From Pseudoalteromonas sp. MM1 (GTDB lineage: Bacteria; Pseudomonadota; Gammaproteobacteria; Enterobacterales; Alteromonadaceae): a stretch of 64,000 nucleotides of DNA. Every line of letters starts with the position of its first letter. Position 1 is the first letter of the stretch. A program made the position numbers and the translations under genes. Where the stretch lies: the NCBI RefSeq assembly GCF_030296835.1, contig NZ_AP027922.1:3100001-3164000 (forward strand), read 5' to 3'. The notes under the pieces are model-generated. The model was not told the DNA's origin and ran no database searches. It worked only from the letters and a program-made list of their open reading frames with translations. Below, one piece after another: positions 7,975 through 17,585 of the stretch.

Positions 7975-8832
7975 TTACGCTTTTTCGTCAATAATTGTTT
8001 TATACAGGGCGTTTTTCTTCATTCCAAAGTATTCTGCAACAATTCCACAGGCTTTTTTCATCGGCATTTCGCTTTCAAGTAACGCCAGCATTTTACGCGC
8101 CTCGGGTGGAATATCGTCCACAAGTTTTGGTTTACCTGGCAACATTAAAACAATTTCGCCACGTTGCTTCGTTGGATCATCAGTTAAAAACTGCTTGAGC
8201 TCACTCACTGTGCCATTAAAAAAGGTTTCAAAGGTTTTGGTTAGCTCTTTTGCAAATACCACTTGCTGCTCATTTCCAAGTGCCGCTTCTAAATCATCTA
8301 GGCTTGCCATAATACGGTGCGTACTTTCGTACATAATGCTGGTAATGCCTGAATTAACAGCCTCAATAAAAAAGTCTTGCCTTGCTTTACTTTTAGCCGG
8401 TGTAAAGCCAATAAACTGAAAACGATCTGTTGGCAGGCCCGAGCAACATACCGCAGTAATTGCAGCACACGCACCAGGCACTGGCGTTACATGCGCGCCT
8501 TGCTCGCGACATAAATTAACCACCGCGTAACCTGGGTCGCTTATTAGCGGTGTGCCAGCATCTGATACCAACGCGATATTTTTGCCTTCGTTTAGCCAAT
8601 CAATAATCTGCTGCGCTTTTTGCTTTTCGTTATGGTCATGTAATGCAAAGGTTTTAGCCTTTATACCAAAGTGGCTTAGTAGCTTGCCAGTGTGGCGCGT
8701 GTCTTCAGCAGCGATTAAGTCAACCTGCGATAATGTCGCGATGGCACGCTGACTTAAGTCGTCATAATTGCCAATTGGGGTGGCAACAATGTAAAGAGTG
8801 CCAATTTTCTGTGAATTCTCCTCATTTAACAT
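7975..8832 (-). CDS. rsmI: 16S rRNA (cytidine1402-2'-O)-methyltransferase RsmI
   Basis: A 285-residue member of the tetrapyrrole-methylase fold family. Characteristic segments are VATPIGNYDDLSQRA at the N-terminus, AAEDTRHTGKLL, LVSDAGTPLISDPG and PVPGACAAITA, which form the S-adenosylmethionine pocket. RsmI adds the 2'-O-methyl group of m4Cm1402 in the decoding centre. Length is as in Escherichia coli. It is transcribed toward rnpB and divergently from lpoA, with 61 bp between the two starts. Confidence 0.95.
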   Translation of the reverse strand: MLNEENSQKIGTLYIVATPIGNYDDLSQRAIATLSQVDLIAAEDTRHTGKLLSHFGIKAKTFALHDHNEKQKAQQIIDWLNEGKNIALVSDAGTPLISDPGYAVVNLCREQGAHVTPVPGACAAITAVCCSGLPTDRFQFIGFTPAKSKARQDFFIEAVNSGITSIMYESTHRIMASLDDLEAALGNEQQVVFAKELTKTFETFFNGTVSELKQFLTDDPTKQRGEIVLMLPGKPKLVDDIPPEARKMLALLESEMPMKKACGIVAEYFGMKKNALYKTIIDEKA

Positions 8833-8893
8833 TGAGGTCTCCTGCGTCAGTCAGTAATATAAGCAAATCGCGTTAACGTATTGGGAAATCATT

Positions 8894-10777
8894 GTGCGAC
8901 TTAAACTTGTTAGTCTATTAATTATATTGTCAGGGTTATCGGCCTGTAGCACAACCGAAAAACCAACTAAAAATAGCGATAGTACTAATGCCAGTGCGAA
9001 TGCGCTGCAAAATCAAGCAACCAGTGCTAATGCTATTTATAAATTAGCGTTAAACCGCACCGGTGCCGATAAAATTCAATTACTTTACAGTGCTCGTGAT
9101 GCGGCTATTTCGGAGCAAAGCTGGCCGTTACTTGAAAATATTTGTAATGAGCTTGAGCAAACCCCAAGTGTTGATAAAATTCAAAATCGCTTATACATTG
9201 CTTATGCGCAAAAGCAGCAAAATAAAAACGACCAAGCACTTGTTATTTTGCAATCGCTCGATGGCCAACTTAAACAGCCTGAACACTTTGCATGGCATCA
9301 ATATTTAACTGCCAGCATTTATGCATCACAAAACTTTCCTAAGCGTGCTGCACCTTACTTTTTTAGAGCCTCAGAAACAGCGAATAAAAATAATATTGAG
9401 ATCCCTGCTCTGCAACAAGCCCTTTGGGATAATTTAACCAAGCTGTCTTCTTATGCGCTGGAACGCTTTAATCGTGGCTCTGTTATTCAACAAGGTTGGA
9501 CTAATTTAGCTTTGTACCACCAGGTATATGCAAATAGCGGTGTCGAGCTTGATCAAGCCATTAATAATTGGCGCCGTCGTTACCCTGGGCACCCTGGCGT
9601 TGCTATTTTACCTGAGCAAGATGAAGCCCTAGCCGACTTAGCCCCAGTAAATATTGAGCGCTTAGCTGTACTTTTACCGCAATCAGGCGCTAATGAGCGT
9701 TTAGGTGACGCCCTTAAAGCGGGCATTTTGGCTGGGCTTGATAAGCAAACTATTAACGATACCGTTTTTATTGATGAAAACCTTTCAACTCAAGCCTTAA
9801 GCGAGCAACTAAGTCAACTTAATCCAGACTTTGTAATTGGGCCATTATTAAAAGCGAATATTGATAAACTTGCGCAAGCTAAAACACTTATTGATACGCC
9901 AACATTACACTTAAATACGTTTGAGGGTGAGCGACTCTCGCTGCAACACTACTTTTTTGCTTTAAATCCTGAGCATGAAGTACAGCAAGCGCTGGAGCAC
10001 TTTTTAGCTAAAGGTTATCAAAAGCCTATGTTATTAGCACCTAACAATACCAACGGCCAACGCTTAGTTGATTACTTTAACATTCAGTGGCAGCGCTATA
10101 GCGAAACCAAACCACAAATTGGTTTTTATAACGATAACAAAGACATGCCAAACACAATCTCCAACTTGTTAGAAGTTGATAAATCTAAGCAGCGCATTAA
10201 AACGGTGAAGTCTTTATTTAAACAAGAAGTAGAAAGTGAAACCCGCTCACGTAGCGATATCGATGCTATTTACATTTTAGGTGATGCCACAGAAACACGC
10301 CTGATCAAACCTTATTTAGATGTAAATGTAAGTACTTTTGCAGAGCGTATTCCATTGTACGCCAGCTCAAAAAGCCACAGTAAACAAATAGATCGCACCG
10401 ACAAAGGTGATTTAGAAGGGCTTTACTTTACAGAGCTGCCATGGATGCTTAATTCAACAGTTAAACAACATAATTTACGCAACCAATACAACACGCTGTG
10501 GCCTGAAAATGCCGACATAAGCCAGCGTTTATTTGCTATGGCTTACGATGCTGTGTCGGTGCTAAGCGATATTAGGCAGCTGAGTATAATGCCCGGCAAT
10601 AAGTTTACAGGTTTAAGTGGAAAGCTTTCGGTAAACACCAGCGGGCACATTGAGCGCACACTTGATTGGGCACAATACACAAATAGACGCATTAAAGCTG
10701 TACAGCTAGAAACAAAGCAACCCGTGCCTTTATTTATGCAATCAGCCAACGAAAGCACTTCGCTGACGTTTGATTAA
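8894..10777 (+). CDS. lpoA: Penicillin-binding protein activator LpoA (outer-membrane lipoprotein)
   Basis: A 627-residue lipoprotein with GTG start. The signal peptide ends in the lipobox LSAC (Cys18), followed by a low-complexity Ser/Asn/Ala linker. An N-terminal TPR-like helical region (about 40-250) precedes a periplasmic-binding-protein-like C-terminal domain (LAVLLPQSGANERLGDALKAG onward). LpoA reaches across the periplasm from the outer membrane and stimulates transpeptidation by PBP1A. Position between rsmI and yraN is conserved in gammaproteobacteria. The start is 12 bp before yraN's ribosome site region, giving a tight operon lpoA-yraN. Confidence 0.93.
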   Translation: MRLKLVSLLIILSGLSACSTTEKPTKNSDSTNASANALQNQATSANAIYKLALNRTGADKIQLLYSARDAAISEQSWPLLENICNELEQTPSVDKIQNRLYIAYAQKQQNKNDQALVILQSLDGQLKQPEHFAWHQYLTASIYASQNFPKRAAPYFFRASETANKNNIEIPALQQALWDNLTKLSSYALERFNRGSVIQQGWTNLALYHQVYANSGVELDQAINNWRRRYPGHPGVAILPEQDEALADLAPVNIERLAVLLPQSGANERLGDALKAGILAGLDKQTINDTVFIDENLSTQALSEQLSQLNPDFVIGPLLKANIDKLAQAKTLIDTPTLHLNTFEGERLSLQHYFFALNPEHEVQQALEHFLAKGYQKPMLLAPNNTNGQRLVDYFNIQWQRYSETKPQIGFYNDNKDMPNTISNLLEVDKSKQRIKTVKSLFKQEVESETRSRSDIDAIYILGDATETRLIKPYLDVNVSTFAERIPLYASSKSHSKQIDRTDKGDLEGLYFTELPWMLNSTVKQHNLRNQYNTLWPENADISQRLFAMAYDAVSVLSDIRQLSIMPGNKFTGLSGKLSVNTSGHIERTLDWAQYTNRRIKAVQLETKQPVPLFMQSANESTSLTFD

Positions 10778-10789
10778 TCTGGAGCGGCT

Positions 10790-11161
10790 ATGTCGTGGTT
10801 TAAAGCGCTGTGGCAAAATAGCCGAGAAAAAGGCCAGTACTATGAACGCCAAGCAGAAAAATACTTAACCCGTGAGGGGCTTACGCCTGTTGAGCGTAAT
10901 TATTATTGCCCCTTTGGTGAGCTTGACGTGATTATGAAACAGGGTGACACACTGGTATTTGTGGAAGTTAAGTTTCGTAAAAACAATGCCAGAGGCGGCG
11001 CAAATTATGCCCTTGGTGCACAAAAACAAGCACGATTAAAACGTACTATTTATCACTACTTGGCAGCAAAAAGCTTAACTAATCAGCCTATCAGAGTCGA
11101 CTATGTAGCCATTACAGGTGAAGGGGCTGGCAATATAAACTGGATAAAAAACGTACTTTAG
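10790..11161 (+). CDS. yraN: YraN family (UPF0102) nuclease-fold protein
   Basis: A 123-residue UPF0102 protein. The restriction-endonuclease-like core is visible: a helix with YYERQAEKYL, then NYYCPFGELDVI and LVFVEVKFRKN, giving the Glu/Asp...Glu-x-Lys pattern of this fold, then GAQKQARLKRTIYHYL. The cellular role is unsettled; the family is usually next to lpoA and diaA, as here. It begins 12 bp after lpoA, preceded by TGGAGCGG, and is likely co-transcribed. Confidence 0.92.
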   Translation: MSWFKALWQNSREKGQYYERQAEKYLTREGLTPVERNYYCPFGELDVIMKQGDTLVFVEVKFRKNNARGGANYALGAQKQARLKRTIYHYLAAKSLTNQPIRVDYVAITGEGAGNINWIKNVL

Positions 11162-11229
11162 AATCATTCACAAACAAATTAAAAACGTCCAGCAACAAAC
11201 AAAAATGACGAGTAAATTATTGGTAGTCT

Positions 11230-11823
11230 ATGCAAGATACAATTAAAGAAATTTTCACAGAGAGCATTCAAGTACAAATAGCGGCAGGCGAAGTACTGCC
11301 AAGTGCACTAGAGTCTGCAGCATTTACCATTGCACAAAGTTTAATTAATGGTAATAAACTTCTTTGCTGCGGTACGGCAAACTGTCATATGCTAGCGCAG
11401 CACATGGCCGGCGTATTAGTTAATCACTACGAAACTGAGCGCCCCTGTTTACCTGCTATTGCGCTATCTCAAGAAAACATTAATTTAGGGCAAAATAGCC
11501 AAGTAGATGAGCATGATACCTTTGCTCGCCAAGTGCGCGCCTTTGCACAACAAGGCGACCTACTGCTTGCGTTAGCGATTAATGGTAACGAAAAACATAT
11601 TATTTCTGCTGTAGAGGCTGCACTTACTAAAGATATGAAGGTCATAGTGATGGTAGGTGATGACGGTGGAGAACTCGTTGGCTTATTAGGCCCTAATGAT
11701 GTAGAGATTCGTACCCCCTCTAAGCGCCCTAGCCGTATTATTGAATCTCACCTAGTTAACTTACATTGCTTAAGTGAACTGGTTGATTTAACTCTTTTCC
11801 CGCAGGATGAAAATTATGTTTAA
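11230..11823 (+). CDS. diaA: DnaA initiator-associating protein DiaA (SIS domain)
   Basis: A 197-residue single SIS-domain protein. The phosphosugar-isomerase-like fold is shown by LLCCGTANCHMLAQHMAGVL and the later LAINGNEKHIISAVEAA. In E. coli DiaA tetramers bind DnaA and promote ordered assembly at oriC. It is related to GmhA, but the gene order yraN-diaA-dolP supports DiaA. Its last 8 bp overlap dolP. Confidence 0.9.
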   Translation: MQDTIKEIFTESIQVQIAAGEVLPSALESAAFTIAQSLINGNKLLCCGTANCHMLAQHMAGVLVNHYETERPCLPAIALSQENINLGQNSQVDEHDTFARQVRAFAQQGDLLLALAINGNEKHIISAVEAALTKDMKVIVMVGDDGGELVGLLGPNDVEIRTPSKRPSRIIESHLVNLHCLSELVDLTLFPQDENYV

Positions 11824-12382
11824 ACGCTCTCTTATTGTTTTAGGTACTGTTGTTTTACTGCAAGGCTGTGCAGCCGCAGTGGTTGCAGGAACAGCTGGTG
11901 CAGTAACAGCAGCAAATGACCGCCGCACAATCGGCTCTCAAATAGATGATAATAATATAGAAATTAAAGCCAGTATTGCGCTAAGTGAAGTTGAGCGACT
12001 AGAAAAGTTTGCCAATGTAGACGCTATAAGCGTAAATGGCATTGTTTTACTAGTAGGGCAAGTTGCCAATCAAGAAATGAAGAACCAAGCTCAGCAAAGC
12101 ATTGAGGGGCTTTCAGGTATACGTAAAATACACAATCAAATTAGGATCGGTTCTAATATTGGTATAACCACACAAACGCACGACTCATGGCTAACTTCTA
12201 AAGTAAAAGCACAGCTTTTAACTGCTAAAGATATACCGAGTAATAATATTAAAGTGGTAACTGAAAACGCTGAAGTATTTTTAATGGGCTTAGTATCTGA
12301 GTCTGAGTCTAACCAAGCGGTTAACATTGCACGCAATGTATCGGGTGTAGAACGTGTTATTAAAGTGTTCGAATATTTATAA
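11816..12382 (+). CDS. dolP: Outer-membrane BON-domain lipoprotein DolP (YraP)
   Basis: A 188-residue lipoprotein with two BON domains (about 45-110 and 120-188). The signal peptide ends at lipobox LQGC. ATG 11816 is preferred because AGGA lies 8 bases upstream; an in-frame ATG at 11807 has its only G-rich sequence directly against it. DolP binds anionic phospholipid at division sites and supports outer-membrane integrity and BAM function. It overlaps diaA and ends just before a bidirectional terminator. Confidence 0.92.
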   Translation: MFKRSLIVLGTVVLLQGCAAAVVAGTAGAVTAANDRRTIGSQIDDNNIEIKASIALSEVERLEKFANVDAISVNGIVLLVGQVANQEMKNQAQQSIEGLSGIRKIHNQIRIGSNIGITTQTHDSWLTSKVKAQLLTAKDIPSNNIKVVTENAEVFLMGLVSESESNQAVNIARNVSGVERVIKVFEYL

Positions 12383-12413
12383 AAACACATAAAAAACCGC
12401 TTATAAAGCACAT

Positions 12414-12443
12414 AAAAAAACCGCTAAATTAGCGGTTTTTTTT
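12414..12443. terminator. Bidirectional terminator between dolP and sspB
   Basis: A-run, CCGCT, short A/T loop, AGCGG, then eight T. The convergent genes dolP (+) and sspB (-) both end within 35 bp of it. Confidence 0.8.
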
Positions 12444-12454
12444 GTATTTAAGCG

Positions 12455-12892
12455 TTACTTGATAACACGTAAATGTGAGCCTTTTTTCTTTTCTGGCTTT
12501 TCTGGCGGGGTCTCATCAATAAACTCATCTGATGTCTCTACACTTTCAAGCTCAGGTGCAAAATCGTCTTCGTCCTCTAAAAACTCTTCTGCGGTAAAGA
12601 CTGTTCCTTCGCCATTTTCACGCGCATAAATAGCAAGTACTGCACCTAAAGGCACATATACCTGCATTGGCTGTCCGCCAAAGCGCGCATTAAAGCTTAG
12701 CTGTTCCATATCTAACGAAAACCCAGTTACGGCTGAAGGACCAATATTAAGTACTATTTGGCCATCTTGTACAAACTGCGTAGGCACTTGCACTGCTGGG
12801 TAATCTGCATCCACCACTAAATGTGGTGTGCAGTCGTTATCTACAATCCAATCAAAAAAAGCACGTAGTAAATAAGGACGATTAGGCGTCAT
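12455..12892 (-). CDS. sspB: ClpXP specificity-enhancing factor SspB
   Basis: A 145-residue adaptor. The substrate-binding fold spans about residues 1-110 (RPYLLRAFFDWIVDNDCTPHLVV, IVLNIGPSAVTGF, FNARFGGQ). An acidic flexible linker follows, and the C-terminus LRVIK matches the ClpX-binding tail. SspB delivers ssrA-tagged proteins to ClpXP. It shares one base with the sspA stop, so the pair is a coupled operon. Confidence 0.95.
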   Translation of the reverse strand: MTPNRPYLLRAFFDWIVDNDCTPHLVVDADYPAVQVPTQFVQDGQIVLNIGPSAVTGFSLDMEQLSFNARFGGQPMQVYVPLGAVLAIYARENGEGTVFTAEEFLEDEDDFAPELESVETSDEFIDETPPEKPEKKKGSHLRVIK

Positions 12893-13518
12893 TATAAACG
12901 GATCTCACGCTCTGCTTCAGTTAAAGAAGCTTGGAATGATTCACGCTCGAATAAACGGATCATGTACTCTTTAAGCTCTTTAGCGCCAGAGCCATTAAGC
13001 TCAATACCAAGCTCTGGTAAACGCCATAATAGCGGTGCTAAGTAACAATCTACTAAGCTAAACTCTTCACTCATAAAGTAAGGCGCTTCGTTAAAGATTG
13101 GTGCAATTGCAAGTAATGCTTCTGTCAGCTCTTTACGAGCTTGTGCAGCATCTGCAGTATTGTTATTGATTTTTTCAGCTAGGCTGTACCAATCTGTATC
13201 AATACGGTGCATCATTAAACGGCTACGACCACGCATTACCGGATAAACAGGCATTAGTGGAGGATGAGGGAAACGCTCATCAAGGTATTCCATGATGATG
13301 TTTGCCTGATATAAGCCAAGCTCACGGTCAATCAGTGTCGGTACTGTACCATAAGGGTTAATTTCGTGAAGTGCCTCTGGCAAGTTATCCTTTTCAGCCA
13401 AATGAATATCTACACTTACACCTTTTTCTGCAAGTACAATACGTACTTGGTGGCTATACATACAGTTAGCACCAGAAAAAAGGGTCATTACAGGGCGCTT
13501 ATTGGCAGCTACGGCCAT
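12892..13518 (-). CDS. sspA: Stringent starvation protein A
   Basis: A 208-residue glutathione-S-transferase-fold protein. The N-terminal thioredoxin-like domain begins after KRPVMTLFSGANCMYSHQVRIVL and has the cis-proline segment NPYGTVPTLID; a helical C-terminal domain follows. SspA binds RNA polymerase and reprograms transcription in stationary phase and acid stress; it has no transferase role. It follows petC, with a terminator between them, and precedes sspB. Confidence 0.95.
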   Translation of the reverse strand: MAVAANKRPVMTLFSGANCMYSHQVRIVLAEKGVSVDIHLAEKDNLPEALHEINPYGTVPTLIDRELGLYQANIIMEYLDERFPHPPLMPVYPVMRGRSRLMMHRIDTDWYSLAEKINNNTADAAQARKELTEALLAIAPIFNEAPYFMSEEFSLVDCYLAPLLWRLPELGIELNGSGAKELKEYMIRLFERESFQASLTEAEREIRL

Positions 13519-13547
13519 GCCTATACCTCCATTAAATAACTAAAACA

Positions 13548-13573
13548 GCAATAGGGGCTTAAGCCCCTATTGC
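13548..13573 (-). terminator. Terminator-like 26-bp palindrome after petC
   Basis: GCAATAGGGGC and its exact complement GCCCCTATTGC are joined by TTAA. On the minus strand it is followed by TGTTTTAGTT, a modest U-run, 25 bp after the petC stop and 30 bp before sspA. It should end petABC transcription at least partly. Confidence 0.7.
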
Positions 13574-13598
13574 AAAATTACCTTGTAAAACGCTCAAA

Positions 13599-14348
13599 TT
13601 AATGAACATCTCTCCAGTATTCTTTCTTAAGCATAAATGCCAAGATAAATAGGATAACTAAAAATCCAATTACCTTAATACCTAACGCTTCTGACTCAAG
13701 GCGTGTAGGTTCACCTACATACTCTAAGAAATTCGTTAAATCACGAACCGCATGATCGTATTCGTCTACGCTTAATTCGCCCTTACCATCTGTTTCAGTA
13801 CCAACAACCTTAGCCACTGTTTGACCATGTTGTTCAACTTCTTCAATGATAGGTGTTGGTAAACCTTGTAGTTCTTGAAGAACATGTGGCATACCCACCG
13901 ATGGGAATAACGTATTGTTTACGCCAAAAGGACGTGACTCGTCTTTATAAAACGATTTTAAATAAGTGTAAATCCAATCACTACCACGCACACGTGCAAC
14001 ATTTGTTAAGTCCGGCGGAGCCGCACCAAACCATTTTGCAGCATCGTCTTTTGCGATAGCGTTAAGCATATGGCCACCCACTTTTGAACCATCAAAAATC
14101 AGTTGCTCTTTACCTAGCTCTGTTGGAATACCAATATCACGGAACGTACGTTCGTAACGTTGGTACTGCATTTGGTGACAACCAAGGCAGTAGTTCATGA
14201 ACAACTTTGCGCCACGCTGTAAAGAAGGCTGATCAGATATATCGTTACCTGCTTCCATAAGAGGAACCGAAGGTCCAGCAGCCATAACCATATTAGGCAG
14301 CAAGTTTACTGATAAAGCAAATACACCAATAAGTAGCTTTTTCATCAT
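13599..14348 (-). CDS. petC: Cytochrome c1 of the bc1 complex
   Basis: A 249-residue protein with a cleavable signal (ending near MVMAAG), the haem motif CLGCH near residues 54-58, and a C-terminal membrane anchor (VIGFLVILFILAFML). It carries electrons from the Rieske protein to soluble cytochrome c in the periplasm. The start overlaps the petB stop by 4 bp (ATGA). It is the last gene of petABC. Confidence 0.96.
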   Translation of the reverse strand: MMKKLLIGVFALSVNLLPNMVMAAGPSVPLMEAGNDISDQPSLQRGAKLFMNYCLGCHQMQYQRYERTFRDIGIPTELGKEQLIFDGSKVGGHMLNAIAKDDAAKWFGAAPPDLTNVARVRGSDWIYTYLKSFYKDESRPFGVNNTLFPSVGMPHVLQELQGLPTPIIEEVEQHGQTVAKVVGTETDGKGELSVDEYDHAVRDLTNFLEYVGEPTRLESEALGIKVIGFLVILFILAFMLKKEYWRDVH

Positions 14349-15610
14349 TTCGTTAACCTCTCAGGCAATGGCTTAGTTTTTTCATTCTTACTGTATATAA
14401 ACAACAGTACGAAGAACATAAAGTAAGTCACAGTACAGATTTGAGAAATTATCGTTTTCATATCAGTTTGTGGAGTCGCACCCACCCAACCTAAAAGAAC
14501 GAAAGTTACAACAAAACCTGCAATGTTCCATTTGTGGAAACCACAACGGTAACGAACCGATTTAACACGACCACGGTCAATCCATGGTAACAATGCTAGA
14601 ACGACAATTGATGCACCCATTGCTGCAACACCAATAAGCTTATCAGGGATTGCACGCAAGATTGCATAGAATGGCGTAAAGTACCAAACTGGGAATATAT
14701 GTTCTGGCGTTTTAAGTGGGTTTGCTGCTTCAAAGTTTGGCGCTTCAAGGAAGAAACCATTCATCGCAGGCATAAAGAATACAACCCAACAGAACAAAAT
14801 TAAGAAACCAACCACACCCACAATATCTTTTACTGTGTAGTACGGGTGGAAAGGTATTGCATCAACAATATCTTTTTTGTTGGTGTAATACTCATGGAAT
14901 TTAAATTTAGGCTTATCTTCTTCCGCCACAGTGCCTTTTTTACGTTTTATTTCAACACCGTCAGGGTTGTTAGAACCCACTTCGTGAAGGGCAACAATGT
15001 GCAAGAACACTAAAATAACAATAACCAATGGTAGTGCAATAACGTGTAATGCGAAGAAGCGGTTAAGCGTTGCACCCGATATTACATAGTCACCACGGAT
15101 CCAAAGTGTTAAGTCATCACCAATAACCGGAATAGCCCCGAATAATGAAATGATTACCTGCGCACCCCAAAACGACATTTGACCCCATGGTAGTAAGTAA
15201 CCCATGAAGGCTTCAGCCATTAATGCTAAGAAAATAAACATACCGAATAACCACAACAATTCACGTGGTTTTTGGTAAGAACCGTAGATCATGCCACGGA
15301 ACATATGCATATAAACAACGATGAAAAACGCAGATGCACCCGTTGAGTGTAAATAACGTAATAACCAACCGTATTCTACATCACGCATGATGTACTCTAC
15401 TGATGCGAAAGCGCCTTCAGAAGAGGGAACAAAGTTCATCGTTAACCAAATACCAGTAAGAATTTGGTTTACCAGTACTAACATGGCTAACGAGCCAAAA
15501 AAGTACCAGAAGTTAAAGTTTTTAGGTGCTGGATACTGTGCAATGTGCATGTTCCAAACACGTGTCATTGGGATACGTTCGTCTATCCAACTAACAATTT
15601 TACCAAACAT
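14345..15610 (-). CDS. petB: Cytochrome b of the bc1 complex
   Basis: A 421-residue integral membrane protein with eight or so helices. Haem-ligand helices contain LRYLHSTGASAFFIVVYMHM and FFALHVIALPLVIVILVFLH; the quinol-site motif is PVWYF near the middle of the C-terminal half (PEW in many homologues). It catalyses quinol oxidation and reduction. It overlaps petA by one base and petC by four, so expression of the three is coupled. Confidence 0.96.
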   Translation of the reverse strand: MFGKIVSWIDERIPMTRVWNMHIAQYPAPKNFNFWYFFGSLAMLVLVNQILTGIWLTMNFVPSSEGAFASVEYIMRDVEYGWLLRYLHSTGASAFFIVVYMHMFRGMIYGSYQKPRELLWLFGMFIFLALMAEAFMGYLLPWGQMSFWGAQVIISLFGAIPVIGDDLTLWIRGDYVISGATLNRFFALHVIALPLVIVILVFLHIVALHEVGSNNPDGVEIKRKKGTVAEEDKPKFKFHEYYTNKKDIVDAIPFHPYYTVKDIVGVVGFLILFCWVVFFMPAMNGFFLEAPNFEAANPLKTPEHIFPVWYFTPFYAILRAIPDKLIGVAAMGASIVVLALLPWIDRGRVKSVRYRCGFHKWNIAGFVVTFVLLGWVGATPQTDMKTIISQICTVTYFMFFVLLFIYSKNEKTKPLPERLTK

Positions 15611-16200
15611 TAGGCTACCCCTTTTTCTTCGCCCACTAAAATAGTGGTGTCATCAAGAAAAGTATAAGGTGGTACTTCTAAGTTCAATGGCGCAGGAACA
15701 GATTGAAATACTCGCCCAGCCATATCAAATTTAGAACCGTGACATGGACAGTAAAAACCATCATCAGTTCCTTCAACTTTTTCACCAAAGTTACCTTGGA
15801 AAAAGCCTGGAGAACACCCTAAATGCGTACAAATACCAACAGCGACAAAAATCTCTGGGCGTAATGAACGGTAATCATTTGTTGATGATTCTAGTTGTTG
15901 TGGCTCTTGCGATTGCGGATCACGAAGTTGACCTTCATGTTCTTTCATCTGCTCAAGCATTTTAGGGGTACGTGATACAACCCATACAGGTTTACCACGC
16001 CACTCGACACGTATTAATTGTCCTGGCTCAAGTTTGCTGATATCTACTTCTACAGGCGCACCCGCAGATTTAGCTCGCTCACTTGGATTCCAAGACGCAA
16101 TAAAAGGAACAGCAGCCCCAGCCGCACCAACACCACCTACAACAGAGGTAGCTATGGTTAAAAAGCGACGTCGGCCATTGTCTACAGGCGCATTGCTCAT
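15610..16200 (-). CDS. petA: Rieske iron-sulfur subunit of the bc1 complex
   Basis: A 196-residue protein. The N-terminus RRRFLTIAT followed by a hydrophobic segment is the Tat-type signal anchor of Rieske proteins. The [2Fe-2S] ligands are in CTHLGC and CPCHGS. It passes electrons from quinol to cytochrome c1. It is the first gene of petABC, with GGAGATAAG a few bases before the ATG. Confidence 0.96.
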   Translation of the reverse strand: MSNAPVDNGRRRFLTIATSVVGGVGAAGAAVPFIASWNPSERAKSAGAPVEVDISKLEPGQLIRVEWRGKPVWVVSRTPKMLEQMKEHEGQLRDPQSQEPQQLESSTNDYRSLRPEIFVAVGICTHLGCSPGFFQGNFGEKVEGTDDGFYCPCHGSKFDMAGRVFQSVPAPLNLEVPPYTFLDDTTILVGEEKGVA

Positions 16201-16700
16201 CCACTTATCTCCACTATGATTCTCAACACTTGCTATATTGAGAACATCAGTTACAGCAGGTTAATTTTTCGAAATTTTTAAAATAGAAGCGATCATAATT
16301 AAAACCCTTGATTAAAACAAGGTTATTCACAGCCTCACGCTCGAATAACCCGACTTGATCAACAGTTTGATAAAGTAAGCTCGAGAATAAAGCCGAATGA
16401 CTATAATAGCGCTTCTGTAAAAACAATATACTGACCAAGATCAACCCCACAACGAGGAAACAGATAAACTGTACATGGTGATGTTGAACTTGCTCATACT
16501 ACTTGCCAGCCAATTGTAGCAAAAAATTCCACCAATTAACTGATGGATTTACACTAATTGCGATAATTATTTAACTTTTTTGCAGCTATCTGGGTATTTT
16601 TTAACTTTCGTACAGTAAATACGCAGTATTTATAAAATATGATCAGCGCCTAGCCTTAAAAAAGCGGGCTTGAGGTAGGTAAGTACTTAAATTTAAATGC
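16201..16700. other. petA upstream region, no convincing gene
   Basis: About 500 bp between petA and the rpsI terminator. It must hold the petABC promoter. An inverted repeat, TTCTCAA (16220-16226) and TTGAGAA (16238-16244), would form a hairpin in the petA leader about 20 nt before the ATG. A 67-codon frame on the minus strand (16247-16450) has no ribosome site and no family resemblance, so I do not call it a gene. Confidence 0.5.
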
Positions 16701-16701
16701 C

Positions 16702-16735
16702 AAAAACAAAAAACCCAGCATAAGCTGGGTTTTTG
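16702..16735 (-). terminator. Terminator of rplM-rpsI
   Basis: Stem AACCCAGC / GCTGGGTT with loop ATAA between A-run and T-run, 20 bp after the rpsI stop. Bases 16702-16734 are identical to 54032-54064, the terminator of the rpmB-rpmG operon. Confidence 0.85.
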
Positions 16736-16755
16736 AATTCTTGATAACGTAAAAA

Positions 16756-17145
16756 TTAACGTTTTGAGAACTGTGGACGCTTACGCGCTTTCTTAAGACC
16801 CACTTTCTTACGTTCAACTTTACGTGCATCACGTGTAACAAAACCTGCTTTACGAAGTTGTGGACGTAATGACTCGTCAAACTCCATAAGTGCACGAGTG
16901 ATACCGTGACGGATAGCACCAGCTTGACCAGTTGTACCACCACCGGCAACGGTGATGTGAAGGTCAAATTTTTCAGTCATGTCAACAAGCTCAAGAGCTT
17001 GACGAACAACCATGCGTGCTGTTTCGCGACCAAAGTACTCTTCTAAAGAGCGCTTGTTGATTACGATGTTACCAGTGCCTGGGCGTAAGAATACGCGAGC
17101 ACTTGAACTTTTACGACGACCTGTACCGTAGTATTGATTTGCCAT
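16756..17145 (-). CDS. rpsI: Ribosomal protein S9
   Basis: A 129-residue small-subunit protein with the family opening [16 protein letters not shown] and the basic tail ending KRPQFSKR, whose last Lys-Arg reaches the P-site tRNA. It follows rplM after 11 bp, with AAGGAGC as a strong ribosome site. Confidence 0.98.
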   Translation of the reverse strand: MANQYYGTGRRKSSSARVFLRPGTGNIVINKRSLEEYFGRETARMVVRQALELVDMTEKFDLHITVAGGGTTGQAGAIRHGITRALMEFDESLRPQLRKAGFVTRDARKVERKKVGLKKARKRPQFSKR

Positions 17146-17156
17146 GATAGTGCTCC

Positions 17157-17585
17157 TTAAATGTCTAGAACCTGAGGCTGTTGTGCAGCATGGTTGTGCT
17201 CAGTACCTGCGTAAACTTTAAGTTTACGGTACATAGCGCGGCCTAAAGGACCACGTGGCAACATGCCTTTAACAGCTTTTTCGATGATCATTTCAGGCTT
17301 TGCAGCTTGAAGTTTATCAAAAGTAGTAGACTTAAGACCACCTGGGAAACCAGTATGAGCGTAGTACACTTTATCTTTGAATTTGTTACCAGTTACAGTA
17401 ACTTTCTCAGCGTTGATAACGATGATGTAATCACCAGTATCTACGTGTGGAGTGTATTCAGCTTTATGCTTACCGCGTAGGCGATGAGCGATTTCAGTAG
17501 CGATGCGACCTAAAGTTTTACCTTCAGCGTCAACTACGTACCAGTCACGTTTTACTGTTTCTGGTTTAGCAACAAACGTTTTCAT
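17157..17585 (-). CDS. rplM: Ribosomal protein L13
   Basis: A 142-residue large-subunit protein. Typical segments are [33 protein letters not shown] and [18 protein letters not shown]. It is the first gene of the rplM-rpsI operon. In E. coli L13 represses its own mRNA by binding the leader. Confidence 0.98.
   Translation of the reverse strand: MKTFVAKPETVKRDWYVVDAEGKTLGRIATEIAHRLRGKHKAEYTPHVDTGDYIIVINAEKVTVTGNKFKDKVYYAHTGFPGGLKSTTFDKLQAAKPEMIIEKAVKGMLPRGPLGRAMYRKLKVYAGTEHNHAAQQPQVLDI

Noticed and set aside
16247..16450. 67-codon minus-strand frame upstream of petA
   Set aside because: No ribosome site, no recognisable domain, and it occupies the expected promoter and leader region of petABC.
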